A DNA stretch of 64,000 nucleotides, taken from the NCBI RefSeq assembly GCF_015645095.1, contig NZ_JADOTW010000002.1:62001-126000 (forward strand), read 5' to 3'. How positions within the stretch are numbered: the first letter of the stretch is position 1; every line of letters starts with the position of its first letter. The notes under the pieces were generated by a model. The model searched no databases and was not told the origin of the DNA. It saw only the letters and a list, made by a program, of their open reading frames with translations. The DNA is from Halomonas sp. 328. Lineage in GTDB: Bacteria > Pseudomonadota > Gammaproteobacteria > Pseudomonadales > Halomonadaceae. Positions 16,567 to 26,430 of the stretch are shown here, one piece after another. The position numbers were made by a program, and so were the translations under genes.

Positions 16567-18822
16567 ATGGCGATGCGTGATGCCGCGCGGCTCGAGGAGT
16601 CGCGCCTGCTGATCGTCGGCCTGGGGTTGATCGGCGGCTCCCTGGCCGCCGCCCTCAAGGCGCGTGGCTTCCGCGGCGAGATCCTCGCCTGCGACCGCGA
16701 CGCCGACGAGATCGCCCGGGGCGTGGCCATGGGCATCATCGATGGCGGCGACACCGAGCTCGCGCCCCTGCTGCCGGGCGTCTCCCTGGTGGTGCTGGCG
16801 GTGCCGGTGCTGGCCATGGAGTCGGTGCTGGCGGCCCTGGGCCGGGGGCTCGGCGAGCGCCTCGATGCCACGGTGATCACCGACGTGGGCAGCAGCAAGG
16901 TGGCGATCCGCGACGCCGCCCGGCGGGCCCTTGGGCGCCTGCCGCCCTCCCTGGTGCTGGGCCATCCCATTGCCGGGTCCGAGAAGAGCGGCGTGGCGGC
17001 GGCCAACCCGGATCTCTATCGTCATCACAAGGTGATCCTCACCCCCTCGGCGGAGACCGATGCCGCGGCCCTGGCCCGGGTGCGTGCCCTGTGGGATGCC
17101 TGTGAGGCCGAGGTGCTGGAGATGCCGGTGGAGCGCCACGACCAGGTGCTGGCCCGCACCAGTCACCTGCCGCATCTGCTGGCCTTCTCGCTGGTGGACA
17201 CCCTGGCTCGCCAGGACGAGCGCCTGGAGATCTTCCGCTACGCCGCCGGGGGCTTTCGCGACTTTACCCGCATCGCCGGCAGCGACCCGGTGATGTGGCG
17301 CGATATCTTCACCGCCAACCGCGAGGCGGTGCTGGCGGCCCTGGACGACTTCGAGGCGGGCCTGGCCCGGCTGCGACAGGCGGTGAGCGCCGGCGACGGC
17401 GATGCCATGCTGGCCACCTTCGATCGGGCCAGCCACGCACGACACTATTTCGATACCCTGCTGAATCAGACCAGGTACTACCCGACCATGGAACATAACA
17501 ACGTACGCTACCGGGTCGCCCCCGGTGGTCAGGTGGCCGGGCGCATCCGCGTCCCCGGCGACAAGTCGATCTCCCACCGCTCCATCATGCTCGGCGCCCT
17601 GGCCGAGGGGGTGACCGAAGTGAAGGGCTTCCTCGAGGGCGAGGACAGCCTGGCCACCCTGCAGGCCTTCCGTGAAATGGGCGTGGCCATCGAGGGCCCC
17701 CATCAGGGCCGGGTGACCATCCACGGGGTGGGCATGCACGGCCTCAAGGCGCCGGCGGGACCTCTCTATGTGGGCAACTCCGGCACCGCCATGCGGCTCT
17801 TCGCCGGGCTGCTGGCCGGCCAGGCCTTCGACAGCGAGCTGACCGGCGATGCCTCCCTTACCAAGCGCCCCATGGGCCGGGTGGCCGACCCGCTGCGTCA
17901 GATGGGTGCCGAGATCGATACCGCCGAGGGCGGCCGCCCGCCGCTGCGCATTCATGGCGGCAAGCCGCTCAAGGGCATCCGCTACGATATGCCCATGGCC
18001 AGCGCCCAGGTGAAGTCCTGCCTGCTGCTCGCCGGCCTCTACGCCGAGGGCGAGACCCGGGTTCGCGAGCCGGCGCCGACCCGCGACCACACCGAGCGCA
18101 TGCTCAACGGCTTCGGCTACGGCGTGGCACGTGACGGCGACACCTGCTGGCTCAGCGGCGGCGGCAAGCTGAGTGCCGGCCCCATCGACGTGCCCTCGGA
18201 CATCTCCTCGGCCACCTTCTTCCTGGTGGCGGCGGCCATTACCCCCGGCTCGGACCTGGTGCTCGAGCACGTGGGCATCAACCCGACCCGGATCGGCGTG
18301 ATCAATATCCTGACGCTGATGGGGGCCGATCTCGAGCTCTCCAACCAGCGCGAGGTGGGTGGCGAGCCGGTGGCGGATATTCGCGTGCGCTATGCGCCCC
18401 TCAAGGGCATCGATATCCCCGTGGAACAGGTGCCGCTGGCCATCGACGAGTTCCCGGCGCTGTTTATCGCCGCCGCCAATGCCGAGGGCGTGACTCGGTT
18501 GCGTGGCGCCGAGGAACTGCGGGTCAAGGAGTCCGACCGCATCCAGGCCATGGCCGATGGCCTGGCGGTGCTGGGGGTCGAGCACACCGTGGTCGCCGAC
18601 GGCATCGATATCGTCGGCGGCAAGCCGCAGGGCGCCAACTACGGTGGCGGACGCATCGACAGCCTGGGCGACCACCGCATCGCCATGGCCTTCACCGTGG
18701 CGGGGCTGCGTGCCAGTGCCCCCATCGAGATCGATGACTGCGCCAACGTGGCGACCTCTTTCCCCGGCTTCGTCGAGCTGGCCGGCCGGGTCGGCCTGCA
18801 GGTGGACGAGGAGGGCGCATGA
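16567..18822 (+). CDS. tyrA-aroA: Fused prephenate dehydrogenase/EPSP synthase (TyrA-AroA)
   Basis: This single 751-residue frame joins two enzymes. Residues 1-300 are TyrA, with a Rossmann motif ([17 protein letters not shown]) and [11 protein letters not shown]; it oxidises prephenate towards tyrosine. From about residue 308 ([10 protein letters not shown]) it is AroA, with [27 protein letters not shown] and the LRVKESDRI segment; it makes 5-enolpyruvylshikimate-3-phosphate. The fusion is known from Pseudomonas and relatives. An internal start at M308 could in principle give separate AroA, but I see no clear ribosome site. The gene begins 2 bp after pheA and overlaps cmk by 4 bp (ATGA), implying coupled translation. 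Confidence 0.96.
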   Translation: MAMRDAARLEESRLLIVGLGLIGGSLAAALKARGFRGEILACDRDADEIARGVAMGIIDGGDTELAPLLPGVSLVVLAVPVLAMESVLAALGRGLGERLDATVITDVGSSKVAIRDAARRALGRLPPSLVLGHPIAGSEKSGVAAANPDLYRHHKVILTPSAETDAAALARVRALWDACEAEVLEMPVERHDQVLARTSHLPHLLAFSLVDTLARQDERLEIFRYAAGGFRDFTRIAGSDPVMWRDIFTANREAVLAALDDFEAGLARLRQAVSAGDGDAMLATFDRASHARHYFDTLLNQTRYYPTMEHNNVRYRVAPGGQVAGRIRVPGDKSISHRSIMLGALAEGVTEVKGFLEGEDSLATLQAFREMGVAIEGPHQGRVTIHGVGMHGLKAPAGPLYVGNSGTAMRLFAGLLAGQAFDSELTGDASLTKRPMGRVADPLRQMGAEIDTAEGGRPPLRIHGGKPLKGIRYDMPMASAQVKSCLLLAGLYAEGETRVREPAPTRDHTERMLNGFGYGVARDGDTCWLSGGGKLSAGPIDVPSDISSATFFLVAAAITPGSDLVLEHVGINPTRIGVINILTLMGADLELSNQREVGGEPVADIRVRYAPLKGIDIPVEQVPLAIDEFPALFIAAANAEGVTRLRGAEELRVKESDRIQAMADGLAVLGVEHTVVADGIDIVGGKPQGANYGGGRIDSLGDHRIAMAFTVAGLRASAPIEIDDCANVATSFPGFVELAGRVGLQVDEEGA

Positions 18823-19502
18823 CGGCCCCGGTCCTGACCATCGACGGCCCCGGCGGCGCCGGCAAGGGCACCATCAGCCGCTTGATCGCCGAGCGCCTGG
18901 GCTGGCACCTGCTCGACTCCGGCGCCCTCTATCGCCTCACCGCCCTGGCGGCGCTTCGCCGCGACTTGGCCCTGGACGACGAGGCGGCCCTGGCGAGCCT
19001 GGCCGCCGGCCTCGACGTCAGCTTCCTGCCCGGCGACAGCGGCGTGCGGGTGATCCTCGACGGCGACGAGGTGAGCGGCGAGATCCGCACCGAAGCGGTG
19101 GGCGATGCGGCCTCCCAGGTGGCGGCGCTGCCACGGGTTCGCGAGGCGCTGCTGCAGCGCCAGCGCGACTTCCGCCAGGCTCCCGGCCTGGTGGCGGATG
19201 GCCGCGACATGGGCACGGTGGTGTTTCTCGATGCCCCGCTGAAGATCTTCCTCACCGCCTCGGCGGAGGAGCGTGCCCAGCGCCGCTACCTTCAGTTGCG
19301 AGAGGCCGGCCTGAGTGCTAATCTTACGAGTCTTTTGAAGGAAATTCAGGCACGCGATGCGCGCGATACGCAGCGCAGCGTGGCACCGCTCAAGCCGGCA
19401 GATGATGCCATCACGCTTGACACCACGCGCCTGACGATACCGGAAGTGGTGGATCGGCTGATCGAGCTGCTGGCCCAGCGGGGCCTGGCGCCGAATGCCT
19501 GA
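18819..19502 (+). CDS. cmk: Cytidylate kinase
   Basis: This 227-residue NMP kinase has the P-loop [20 protein letters not shown] (about 7-26), the substrate-binding LDSGALYR motif and [12 protein letters not shown]. It phosphorylates CMP and dCMP. It overlaps the upstream tyrA-aroA gene by 4 bp and precedes rpsA, the order seen in most gammaproteobacteria. The 3' part is slightly less GC-rich than the rest (ATCTTACGAGTCTTTTGAAG near 19320), but the protein reads normally throughout. Confidence 0.97.
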   Translation: MTAPVLTIDGPGGAGKGTISRLIAERLGWHLLDSGALYRLTALAALRRDLALDDEAALASLAAGLDVSFLPGDSGVRVILDGDEVSGEIRTEAVGDAASQVAALPRVREALLQRQRDFRQAPGLVADGRDMGTVVFLDAPLKIFLTASAEERAQRRYLQLREAGLSANLTSLLKEIQARDARDTQRSVAPLKPADDAITLDTTRLTIPEVVDRLIELLAQRGLAPNA

Positions 19503-19679
19503 CGATCCCTTGCGGCCCCTCGGTTAGATGTCATGGCATGGTCAGGCAGCTAAGACGGTAAGCCTGGCCAGGTCCAACCAGCGCTAACATCCCCGGGGGA
19601 TCTTGGTAGTAGGCCCGCACTCGCTGGTGGTGCGGAGAGGGCGGTAACCCCGCTAACCCGTTGATCATGTAGGAACATC
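19503..19679 (+). promoter_or_regulatory. Leader of rpsA mRNA (likely S1 autoregulatory region)
   Basis: This 177-bp untranslated stretch between cmk and rpsA has several potential hairpins, for example CCGCAC (19615-19620) with GTGCGG (19630-19635), and no strong Shine-Dalgarno close to the ATG (only AGGAAC). In gammaproteobacteria a folded rpsA leader with a weak Shine-Dalgarno mediates S1 autoregulation. The same role here is an inference. Confidence 0.45.
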
Positions 19680-21356
19680 ATGAGCGAAAGCTTTGCCGAA
19701 CTGTTTGAACAGTCACTCCAGGACATCAACATGGAGCCGGGCGCCATCGTCCTGGCGTCCGTCGTCGACATCGAAGGTGACTGGATCACCGTCAATGCCG
19801 GCCTGAAGTCCGAAGGTCAGATTCCCGCCGCGCAATTCCGCGACGAGAATGGCGAACTGACCATCGCCATCGGCGACGAAGTCAAGGTCGCCCTGGAAGC
19901 CGTCGAAGATGGCTTCGGCGAAACCCGCCTGTCCCGCGAGAAGGCCAAGCGTGCCGAAGCGTGGAAGGAACTGGAAGCCGCCTTCGAGAAGGACGAGATC
20001 GTCAAGGGCGTGATCAACGGCAAGGTCAAGGGTGGTTTCACCGTCGACGTCGCCTCCATCCGCGCCTTCCTGCCGGGTTCCCTGGTCGACGTTCGCCCGG
20101 TGCGCGATACCGCTCACCTGGAGAACAAAGAGCTCGACTTCAAGGTCATCAAGCTCGATCCGAAGCGCAACAACGTCGTCGTGTCCCGCCGTGCCGTTCT
20201 CGAAGCCGAGAACAGCGCCGAGCGTGAAGCCCTGCTCGCCACCCTCCAGGAAGGCCAGCAGATCAAGGGTATCGTCAAGAACCTCACCGACTACGGTGCC
20301 TTCGTGGACCTGGGTGGCGTCGACGGCCTGCTGCACATCACCGACATGGCCTGGAAGCGCATCAAGCATCCGTCCGAGATCGTTGCCGTGGGCGACGAGA
20401 TCAACGTCAAGGTGCTGAAGTTCGACCGCGAGCGCAACCGCGTCTCCCTGGGCCTGAAGCAGCTGGGCGAAGATCCCTGGGTCAACATCAAGGATCGTTA
20501 CCCGGAGAACACCAAGGTCACCGCCCGCGTCACCAACCTCACCGACTACGGCTGCTTCGCCGAGCTGGAAGAGGGCGTCGAGGGTCTGGTCCACGTCTCC
20601 GAAATGGACTGGACCAACAAGAACATCCACCCGTCCAAGGTCGTCAACATCGGCGACGAAGTGGATGTCATGGTGCTGGATATCGACGAGGAGCGTCGTC
20701 GTATCTCCCTGGGTATCAAGCAGTGCACCACCAACCCGTGGGAAGACTTCAGCGGCCGTTACAACAAGGGCGACCGTGTGGCCGGTACCATCAAGTCGAT
20801 CACCGACTTCGGTATCTTCATCGGCCTGGAAGGCGGCATCGATGGTCTGGTGCACCTCTCCGACATCTCCTGGACCGAGTCCGGCGAAGAGGCCGTGCGC
20901 TCCTTCAAGAAGGGCGACGAAGCCGAGGCCGTGATCCTCTCCATCGATCCGGAGCGCGAGCGCATCTCCCTGGGTATCAAGCAGCTGGATACCGATCCGG
21001 TCGCCGAGTTCCTGGCGGTCAACGACAAGGGCACCATCGTCACCGGCCGCGTGGTCGAGGTCGATGCCAAGGAAGCCCAGGTCGAGCTGGCCACCGACGT
21101 GGTGGCGGTGCTCAAGGCCTCCGAGATCAGCGCCGATCGCGTCGAGGATGCCCGCAACGCCCTGAGCGAGGGTGACAGCGTCGAGGCCCGTATCATCGGT
21201 GTCGATCGCAAGAACCGTCAGATCAGCCTGTCCATCAAGGCCAAGGATCAGGAAGATACTCGCCAGAACCTCAAGAAGCTGCGCGAGCAGGACGTCGACG
21301 CGGGTGGCCCGACCACCATCGGCGACCTGATCAAGCAGCAGATGGGTCAGGACTAA
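19680..21356 (+). CDS. rpsA: 30S ribosomal protein S1
   Basis: This 558-residue protein has six S1 (OB-fold) domains: two N-terminal domains that anchor S1 to the ribosome through S2, and four RNA-binding ones recognised by repeated segments such as [42 protein letters not shown] and [21 protein letters not shown]1 helps mRNA bind and unfold at the 30S subunit. Codon use is noticeably biased towards favoured codons (GGT, CGC, GAA), as in highly expressed genes. A strong terminator follows. ihfB, which often lies just downstream of rpsA, is not found here. Confidence 0.98.
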   Translation: MSESFAELFEQSLQDINMEPGAIVLASVVDIEGDWITVNAGLKSEGQIPAAQFRDENGELTIAIGDEVKVALEAVEDGFGETRLSREKAKRAEAWKELEAAFEKDEIVKGVINGKVKGGFTVDVASIRAFLPGSLVDVRPVRDTAHLENKELDFKVIKLDPKRNNVVVSRRAVLEAENSAEREALLATLQEGQQIKGIVKNLTDYGAFVDLGGVDGLLHITDMAWKRIKHPSEIVAVGDEINVKVLKFDRERNRVSLGLKQLGEDPWVNIKDRYPENTKVTARVTNLTDYGCFAELEEGVEGLVHVSEMDWTNKNIHPSKVVNIGDEVDVMVLDIDEERRRISLGIKQCTTNPWEDFSGRYNKGDRVAGTIKSITDFGIFIGLEGGIDGLVHLSDISWTESGEEAVRSFKKGDEAEAVILSIDPERERISLGIKQLDTDPVAEFLAVNDKGTIVTGRVVEVDAKEAQVELATDVVAVLKASEISADRVEDARNALSEGDSVEARIIGVDRKNRQISLSIKAKDQEDTRQNLKKLREQDVDAGGPTTIGDLIKQQMGQD

Positions 21357-21391
21357 GCCCTAGCGCTTGTCCCAGCCACTCTGGCTTGACG

Positions 21392-21418
21392 AAACGCCGC
21401 CCTCCGGGGCGGCGTTTT
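21392..21418 (+). terminator. Rho-independent terminator after rpsA
   Basis: An 11-bp stem (AAACGCCGCCC / GGGCGGCGTTT) with a TCCG tetraloop ends in TTTT. The symmetric A and T runs would let it work on both strands. Confidence 0.9.
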
Positions 21419-21498
21419 CGTGTCTGGGCGTTTGATGCCCATCAAGGCGCCGGCTGGCCGGTTGCTCCATACTCTGCGAGTAACCAAGGAGACGTCTC

Positions 21499-23898
21499 AT
21501 GCTGCAACCCCTGGAGGTGGCTCAGGTCTTTCGAGCCTGTCCCGAGTCACGGTTCGCGTTTCACTCCACCGCGGAGCTTGACTCCCTGGACCCCTTGAGC
21601 GGCCATCGCCGCGCCAGCGAGGCCCTGGATTTCGGTGCGGCCATGCGTCCGCGAGGGTTCAATCTCTTCGTGCTGGGCGAGGCGGAGCACCTGGCTCGCC
21701 AGCTGGTGCTGCCCTATCTTCAGGCCCGCTCGGCCCGAGGCGAGGTGCCATCGGACTGTTGCTACCTGCACAATTTCGACGACCCCTCCACGCCTCGCCA
21801 GCTCCGTTTGCCGGCGGGCATGGGGCGGGTCTTGCGGGGCGATATCGAACAGCTGGTGGAGGAGTTGCGGGTAGCGATACCGGCCATCTTCGACAGCGAC
21901 GAGTACCAGAATCGCCTGCAGGAGCTGAAGCAGGCGATGAGCGAGCGCCAGCGTGACCTGATCGAGACGGTGCGCCGCGAGGCCAGGGAGCACGATATCG
22001 TGCTGCTCTCCACCCCCAATGGCTTCAGCCTCGCTCCCGCCGAGGGGGAAGGCATGATGAGTCCCGAGGCCTACGAGAAGCTGCCCAAGGAGGATCGGGA
22101 GCGTCTCGAGGGCACGGTGGAGATCCTTCAGCGCAAGCTGCAGCAGGCGATCCGCCAGATGCCGCGCCTGGCCCACGAGCTGCGCCAGCAGACCCAGACC
22201 CTGAATGAGGAGATGCTGCAGTCGGTGATCGCCGCCCCCCTGGAAGAGCTGGAGGCGCGCTATCGGGAGCAGGAGGGGGTGATCGCGCATTTCTCGGCGA
22301 TGCGCGAGGCGTTGTTGCTGCATCTGGAAGTCTTCCTGGAGGAGGACCCGGAGATTCCCCCGGAGGCGATCTTCAGTCGCTGCCAGCTCAACCTGCTGGT
22401 CGACAACGGCCCCTGCGAAGGGGCACCGGTGGTGCAGGTGGACCTGCCCAGTCACCAGCACCTGGTGGGCCGCATCGAACATCATGTGCATCAGGGCACC
22501 CTGCTGACCGACTTCTCCTTGATACGGGCCGGTGCCTTGCACCGGGCCAATGGCGGTTACCTGGTGCTGGATGCCCGGGCCCTGCTGCAGCAGCCGGGGG
22601 CCTGGGACACCCTCAAGCGGGCGCTGCGTGCCGGCGAGATTCGTACCGAGTCCCTGGAGCAGGCCTATGGCCTGATCAGCACCGTGACCCTGGAGCCGGA
22701 ACCGATTCCGCTGGAGGTCAAGGTGGTGCTGTGTGGCGAACGCCAGTTTTACTACCTGCTCAGCGAACACGACCCGGAGTTCCTGGAGCTGTTCAAGGTG
22801 CAGGCGGATCTCGACGACGAGCTGCCTTGGGACGACGCCTTCCTCGAGGAGTATGCCCGGCTGATCGCCACCCTGGCGGGGGAGGTCGGCTTGGCGCCCC
22901 TGGCGCCTTCGGGAGTGGCGGCGGTGATCGAGCGGGCCGCGCGCCTGGCCGGCGACCAGCAGCGCCTGATGGCCCAGGCCCGTCCCCTCAAGGATCTGCT
23001 GGCCGAGGCCGCCCACTGGGCCGGCGAGGCGACCTTGATCACCCGTGGCCATGTGGAGCAGGCGGTGGTGCAGCAGCGGCGACGCGCCGGGCGTGTCCAT
23101 GAGCTGAGCCAGGAGCGTATCCAGCGCGGTACCGTGATGATCGCCACCGACGGCGAGGTGGTCGGCCAGGTCAATGGCCTGTCGGTGCTGCAGCTGGGGG
23201 GCTTCGCCTTCGGTCAGCCCAGCCGCATCACCGCCACGGCGCGTCCCGGGGCGGGGCAGGTGGTGGATATCGAGCGGGAGGCGAAGCTCGGCGGGCGCCT
23301 CCATACCAAGGCGGTGATGATCCTCTCCCGCTGGCTGGCGCATCGCTATGCGCCCCAAGGGGCACTATCGCTCTCGGCGAGCCTCGCCTTCGAGCAGTCC
23401 TATGGCGGTATCGAGGGCGACAGTGCCTCGGTGGCCGAGGCCTGCGTGCTGGTCTCGGCGATCGCCGACGTGCCCCTCAGGCAGTCCCTGGCCGTCACCG
23501 GGTCCATCAACCAGCATGGTGAGGTGCAGGCGGTGGGGGGCGTCAACGAGAAGGTCGAAGGCTTCTTCGCGGTATGCCGGGAGGCGGGCCTGGCGGGGCA
23601 GGGAGTGATCCTGCCGGCGGCCAATGTGCCCCACCTGATGCTCGATGCCGAGGTGCGTGAGGCGATGGCCGAGGGGCGCTTCTTCCTCTATGCCATCACC
23701 CACCTGGACGAGGCCCTGGCGCTGCTGACCGGTCTCGATCCCGGGGAGGCCGACGCCGAGGGCGCCTTTCCGGAGGCGAGCCTCAATGCCCGGGTGGTGG
23801 CGCGGCTCGACGCCTTCCATCAGGCCCTGAAGCGCCAGGGCAAGGCGAATGGCGATAGCGAGGGGTCCGGCAAGGAGGCGAACGGTCATGACGGCTGA
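21499..23898 (+). CDS. Lon-family protease lacking a Walker A motif (LonH/YcbZ-like)
   Basis: This 799-residue protein ends in a Lon protease domain with the Ser-Lys dyad: Ser in GIEGDSASVAEA and Lys in GGVNEKVEGFF. The N-terminal half resembles the AAA_32 region of E. coli YcbZ/LonH, but where a P-loop should be the sequence is LFVLGEAEHLARQ with no GxxxxGKT. A long helical insert (about 150-270) probably forms a coiled coil. Proteins of this type are annotated 'ATP-dependent protease', yet ATP use is doubtful. AAGGAG (21485-21490) precedes ATG 21499. The stop overlaps the next gene by 11 bp, so the two are probably coexpressed. Confidence 0.85.
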   Translation: MLQPLEVAQVFRACPESRFAFHSTAELDSLDPLSGHRRASEALDFGAAMRPRGFNLFVLGEAEHLARQLVLPYLQARSARGEVPSDCCYLHNFDDPSTPRQLRLPAGMGRVLRGDIEQLVEELRVAIPAIFDSDEYQNRLQELKQAMSERQRDLIETVRREAREHDIVLLSTPNGFSLAPAEGEGMMSPEAYEKLPKEDRERLEGTVEILQRKLQQAIRQMPRLAHELRQQTQTLNEEMLQSVIAAPLEELEARYREQEGVIAHFSAMREALLLHLEVFLEEDPEIPPEAIFSRCQLNLLVDNGPCEGAPVVQVDLPSHQHLVGRIEHHVHQGTLLTDFSLIRAGALHRANGGYLVLDARALLQQPGAWDTLKRALRAGEIRTESLEQAYGLISTVTLEPEPIPLEVKVVLCGERQFYYLLSEHDPEFLELFKVQADLDDELPWDDAFLEEYARLIATLAGEVGLAPLAPSGVAAVIERAARLAGDQQRLMAQARPLKDLLAEAAHWAGEATLITRGHVEQAVVQQRRRAGRVHELSQERIQRGTVMIATDGEVVGQVNGLSVLQLGGFAFGQPSRITATARPGAGQVVDIEREAKLGGRLHTKAVMILSRWLAHRYAPQGALSLSASLAFEQSYGGIEGDSASVAEACVLVSAIADVPLRQSLAVTGSINQHGEVQAVGGVNEKVEGFFAVCREAGLAGQGVILPAANVPHLMLDAEVREAMAEGRFFLYAITHLDEALALLTGLDPGEADAEGAFPEASLNARVVARLDAFHQALKRQGKANGDSEGSGKEANGHDG

Positions 23899-24619
23899 GG
23901 TTCCCTTGAGGGTATTGGCCCTACTCGATGCCTCGCCAGCCAGCGTCGCCGCCTTGCCGGCGGCGGTGGCCCTGGCCGCCAGCCGCGAGGCGGAACTGCT
24001 GGCCCTTTATGTGGAGGAGCCGGAGCTGGCCCAGTGCGCGGCCCTGCCCTTCACCCGCGAGGTGGGAGCTCGCTCCGGGGCGATTCGCGGCTTCACGCCG
24101 GCAGACATGGCCCTGGGCCAGGCCTGTCGGTTGGCGAGGATCCAGGCGGCCCTGCGGCAATCCCTGGCGGGGCAGGCGCTGCCCCACTCCCTGGCGGTGG
24201 GGCAGGGGGCGGTGGTGGCGGAGGTGCAACGCCTGGCCCGGGCCGCCGATCTGCTGGTCCTGGGGCGGGCCGGGCTGTCGGCCCGCTGGGGGCGCCCCCT
24301 GGGCTCCACCTGTCGACGCCTGCTGCTGGAGGCGCCCTGCGCGGTACTGATCTGGAACGACGCCCCGGTCATGGCGCCGGGGGCCTTGCGGACCCTGGGG
24401 GAGCCGGCGCCGAGCGAGCTGCTCGACTGGCTGACGGCCGGGCCACTCTTCGATCGCGTCGAGAGGCTGGCCCCGGTCTCGGCCAGGGAATTGGCCCGGC
24501 GGCTGGCCGGGGAGCGGCGGGGGGGGCTGCTGCTGCGGCGTGGGCAGCTGACTGCCTTGCTGGCGGAAGAGCCCGACTGGCTAGGCCCGCTGCATCTCCC
24601 GCTCCTGGTGATCCCCTGA
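23888..24619 (+). CDS. Universal stress protein family protein
   Basis: I chose ATG 23888 over the in-frame ATG 23849 because it matches the Usp N-terminus (LRVLALLDASPASVAALPAA). The 243-residue product has one clear Usp domain (about 1-155) with the ATP-binding pattern G-2x-G-9x-G-S/T (GRAGLSARWGRPLGST), then about 85 residues without a second complete Usp motif. It begins 11 bp inside the Lon-like gene, which suggests a shared function in stress response. The stop is 1 bp from the stop of the convergent tus-like gene, leaving no room for a terminator between them. Confidence 0.75.
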   Translation: MTAEVPLRVLALLDASPASVAALPAAVALAASREAELLALYVEEPELAQCAALPFTREVGARSGAIRGFTPADMALGQACRLARIQAALRQSLAGQALPHSLAVGQGAVVAEVQRLARAADLLVLGRAGLSARWGRPLGSTCRRLLLEAPCAVLIWNDAPVMAPGALRTLGEPAPSELLDWLTAGPLFDRVERLAPVSARELARRLAGERRGGLLLRRGQLTALLAEEPDWLGPLHLPLLVIP

Positions 24620-24620
24620 G

Positions 24621-25499
24621 TCAGGCGTCCCGATAACGGTAGACCCGCAGGCTGGGCAGGAAGGGCTCGCTCTCCAGGCGGGCATCACTGCGCAGGGCCC
24701 GGGTGCGGGCGGCCGGCGGAGCCTCGGGGGGCGTATTGTGATCGGGCAGGCGGCCATCCGGGCTCGGTACGAAGAGCGGCAGGGCCACGTTCATGGCCCG
24801 TCGGCATCGGCCATCCGGCAGCGGCTCGCGATAGAAGAGGTTGGCCCGCATCAGCGGCGCCTGCTCCTGGACCTGGGCCAGGGGCTCAGCGTCGGGGAGG
24901 CCGGCCAGGTGGCGCCGTTGGATCCGCACATGGGGCGCCTCCTGGTCGAGGCCGAGCAGCAAGGCCTCCGCCTCGCGCACCGTCAGTCGCTTGATGGAGC
25001 GGCCGCTGCGATACCAGGCCAGGCGCACCCGGGCCAGGGGGGCCTCGGCCAGCGGGATGGCTCGCCAGCACTGCTTCAGGTGCAGTCGCGCCAGGCCCTG
25101 GCCACGCAGGTGGTCATGCAGGGCCGGATGGCGGAAGGGCAGCACCGCCTTGAGTTCGGGGATCAGACCCGCGGCCTCGGCGCGGATCTGGCGCAGCAGG
25201 GCGGCGAAGGTCGCCTTGGCGGCATTAGCCTCCCGGACGGCACTCATCAGCGCCGCATCGGCGGCCACCAGGCCCACATAGCTGCGGGTGGCGCGCCCAT
25301 CCTGGCCATCCTGATACCAGAAGTCGAGCAGGGCGCGACGCAGCCAGTCGGCATCGGCCTGGGGGGCGGCCCCTTCCGTGCCCATGACCCAGGCCGCGCG
25401 GGGCGCCTGGGCGTAGACCGACACCAGCGCCTCGAGGCGATCGATCAGTTGATCGAAGGCCGCCTCGAGTTCGGCCAGCAACCGATACTCGGGGGCCAT
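24621..25499 (-). CDS. Tus-family DNA replication terminus site-binding protein
   Basis: This 292-residue protein is colinear with E. coli Tus (309 aa). [26 protein letters not shown] matches the Tus stretch around [38 protein letters not shown]...[14 protein letters not shown] matches PIARVWYKGDQ...PLIALINRD..VPD; the end [11 protein letters not shown] matches IPRLHLYVAD. The N-terminal half is helical with a conserved [22 protein letters not shown] segment. Tus binds Ter sites and stops replication forks from one side. The gene overlaps yacG by one base (TGATG), so translation is coupled to a gyrase inhibitor. The position matches where E. coli has zapD near coaE/yacG. The family call rests on motif order read by eye. 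Confidence 0.8.
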   Translation of the reverse strand: [292 protein letters not shown]

Positions 25500-25726
25500 C
25501 AGGGCGTCAGGCCGGCGTCACGCTCGGCGCGCAGCACCATCTCGTCGATTTCGGTCTCGTCCATGGCGGGCTCGCCGGCGATGCGATGGCTGCCGTCGGC
25601 CCAGGCGCCCAGATCGATCAGCTTGCAGCGCTCGCTGCAGAAGGGGCGATAGGCATTGGCCTCGACCCAGGCCACGGCCTTGTGGCAGGTGGGGCAGGGC
25701 ACTTCCAGGGGGGCGGTCTGACTCAT
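25499..25726 (-). CDS. yacG: YacG zinc-finger DNA gyrase inhibitor
   Basis: This 75-residue protein has the four-cysteine zinc site CPTCHK...FCSERCK and the family tail [10 protein letters not shown]. In E. coli, YacG binds GyrB and blocks gyrase binding to DNA. The start ATG 25726 lies just before a 52-bp inverted repeat that separates it from coaE. Its stop overlaps the start of the tus-like gene (TGATG), making a two-gene translation unit. Confidence 0.93.
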
Positions 25727-25756
25727 GGGAATACTCCGGTCTTGCGAATGGCGGCT

Positions 25757-25808
25757 TAGGCTCTGTACGAAAACGGTCTGCGCTCGCCGACTTTTCGTAC
25801 AAAACCTA
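25757..25808. repeat. 52-bp inverted repeat between coaE and yacG-tus (Ter-like or IS-end-like)
   Basis: The ends read TAGG(C/T)T(C/T)TGTACGAAAA on both strands, with a perfect 10-bp core TGTACGAAAA / TTTTCGTACA (25764-25773 and 25792-25801). The right end includes the coaE stop codon (CTA at 25806-25808). Candidate roles are an operator or terminator, a pair of Ter-like sites (TTGTACGAAAAG resembles the E. coli Ter core TTGTAACTAAAG), or a mini-element left by an insertion sequence. No TSD is obvious. Confidence 0.75.
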
Positions 25809-26420
25809 GCGAGACGTCTCGGCCAGCCGGCGGTAGCGGCGATCCAGGGCCTCGACCTGGCCTGCCAGGGCCGCCTCGTCACCGCTATTGTCGATGATAT
25901 CGTCGGCCCGTGCCAGGCGTGCCTGGCGGTCCAGCTGGGCGGCGACGATGGCCCTGGCCTGGCGCTCGTCCACGCCATCGCGACTGGCGGTGCGGCGGAG
26001 CTGCTCCGCCTCCGGCACGTCGATCACCAGGCAGCGATCCACCAGGGCCGCCTGCCCTGACTCGAAGAGCAGCGGCGAGACCAGCAGGTGGTAGGGGGCG
26101 GGGCCGGCGGCCATCTCGGCCAGGCGCGCCTCCAGGCGCTCACGAATGCGCGGATGGGTCTGGGCCTCCAGCCAGCGCCGCTCCTCGGGGTCGGCGAAGA
26201 CGATCTCGCGCAGGGCCCGGCGATTCAGGCCGCCGGCCTCGTCCAGTACCCGCTCGCCGTAGCGCTCGGCGATGGCGGCCAGGGCGGGCTCGCCGGGCGC
26301 CACCACCTCTCGGGCGATATCGTCGGCATCCACCCAGGGGATGCCGAGTTCGGCGAAGGCGCGGGCCACGGTGGACTTGCCGGAGGCGATGCCGCCGGTG
26401 ACGCCGATGGTCAGGCTCAT
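25806..26420 (-). CDS. coaE: Dephospho-CoA kinase
   Basis: This 204-residue protein has the P-loop GGIASGKST (9-17) and the [10 protein letters not shown] motif that binds dephospho-CoA. It performs the last step of coenzyme A synthesis. Gene order pilD-coaE-yacG is the common gammaproteobacterial one. The gene ends in TAG, which is part of a 52-bp inverted repeat. Its upstream neighbour pilD ends 50 bp away. Confidence 0.96.
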   Translation of the reverse strand: MSLTIGVTGGIASGKSTVARAFAELGIPWVDADDIAREVVAPGEPALAAIAERYGERVLDEAGGLNRRALREIVFADPEERRWLEAQTHPRIRERLEARLAEMAAGPAPYHLLVSPLLFESGQAALVDRCLVIDVPEAEQLRRTASRDGVDERQARAIVAAQLDRQARLARADDIIDNSGDEAALAGQVEALDRRYRRLAETSR

Positions 26421-26430
26421 GGGGCTCTCC

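Noticed and set aside
14126-18675. Two long antisense frames opposite serC, pheA and tyrA-aroA
   Set aside because: Conserved enzymes cover the plus strand with tight spacing. The antisense frames have no ribosome site or family motifs.
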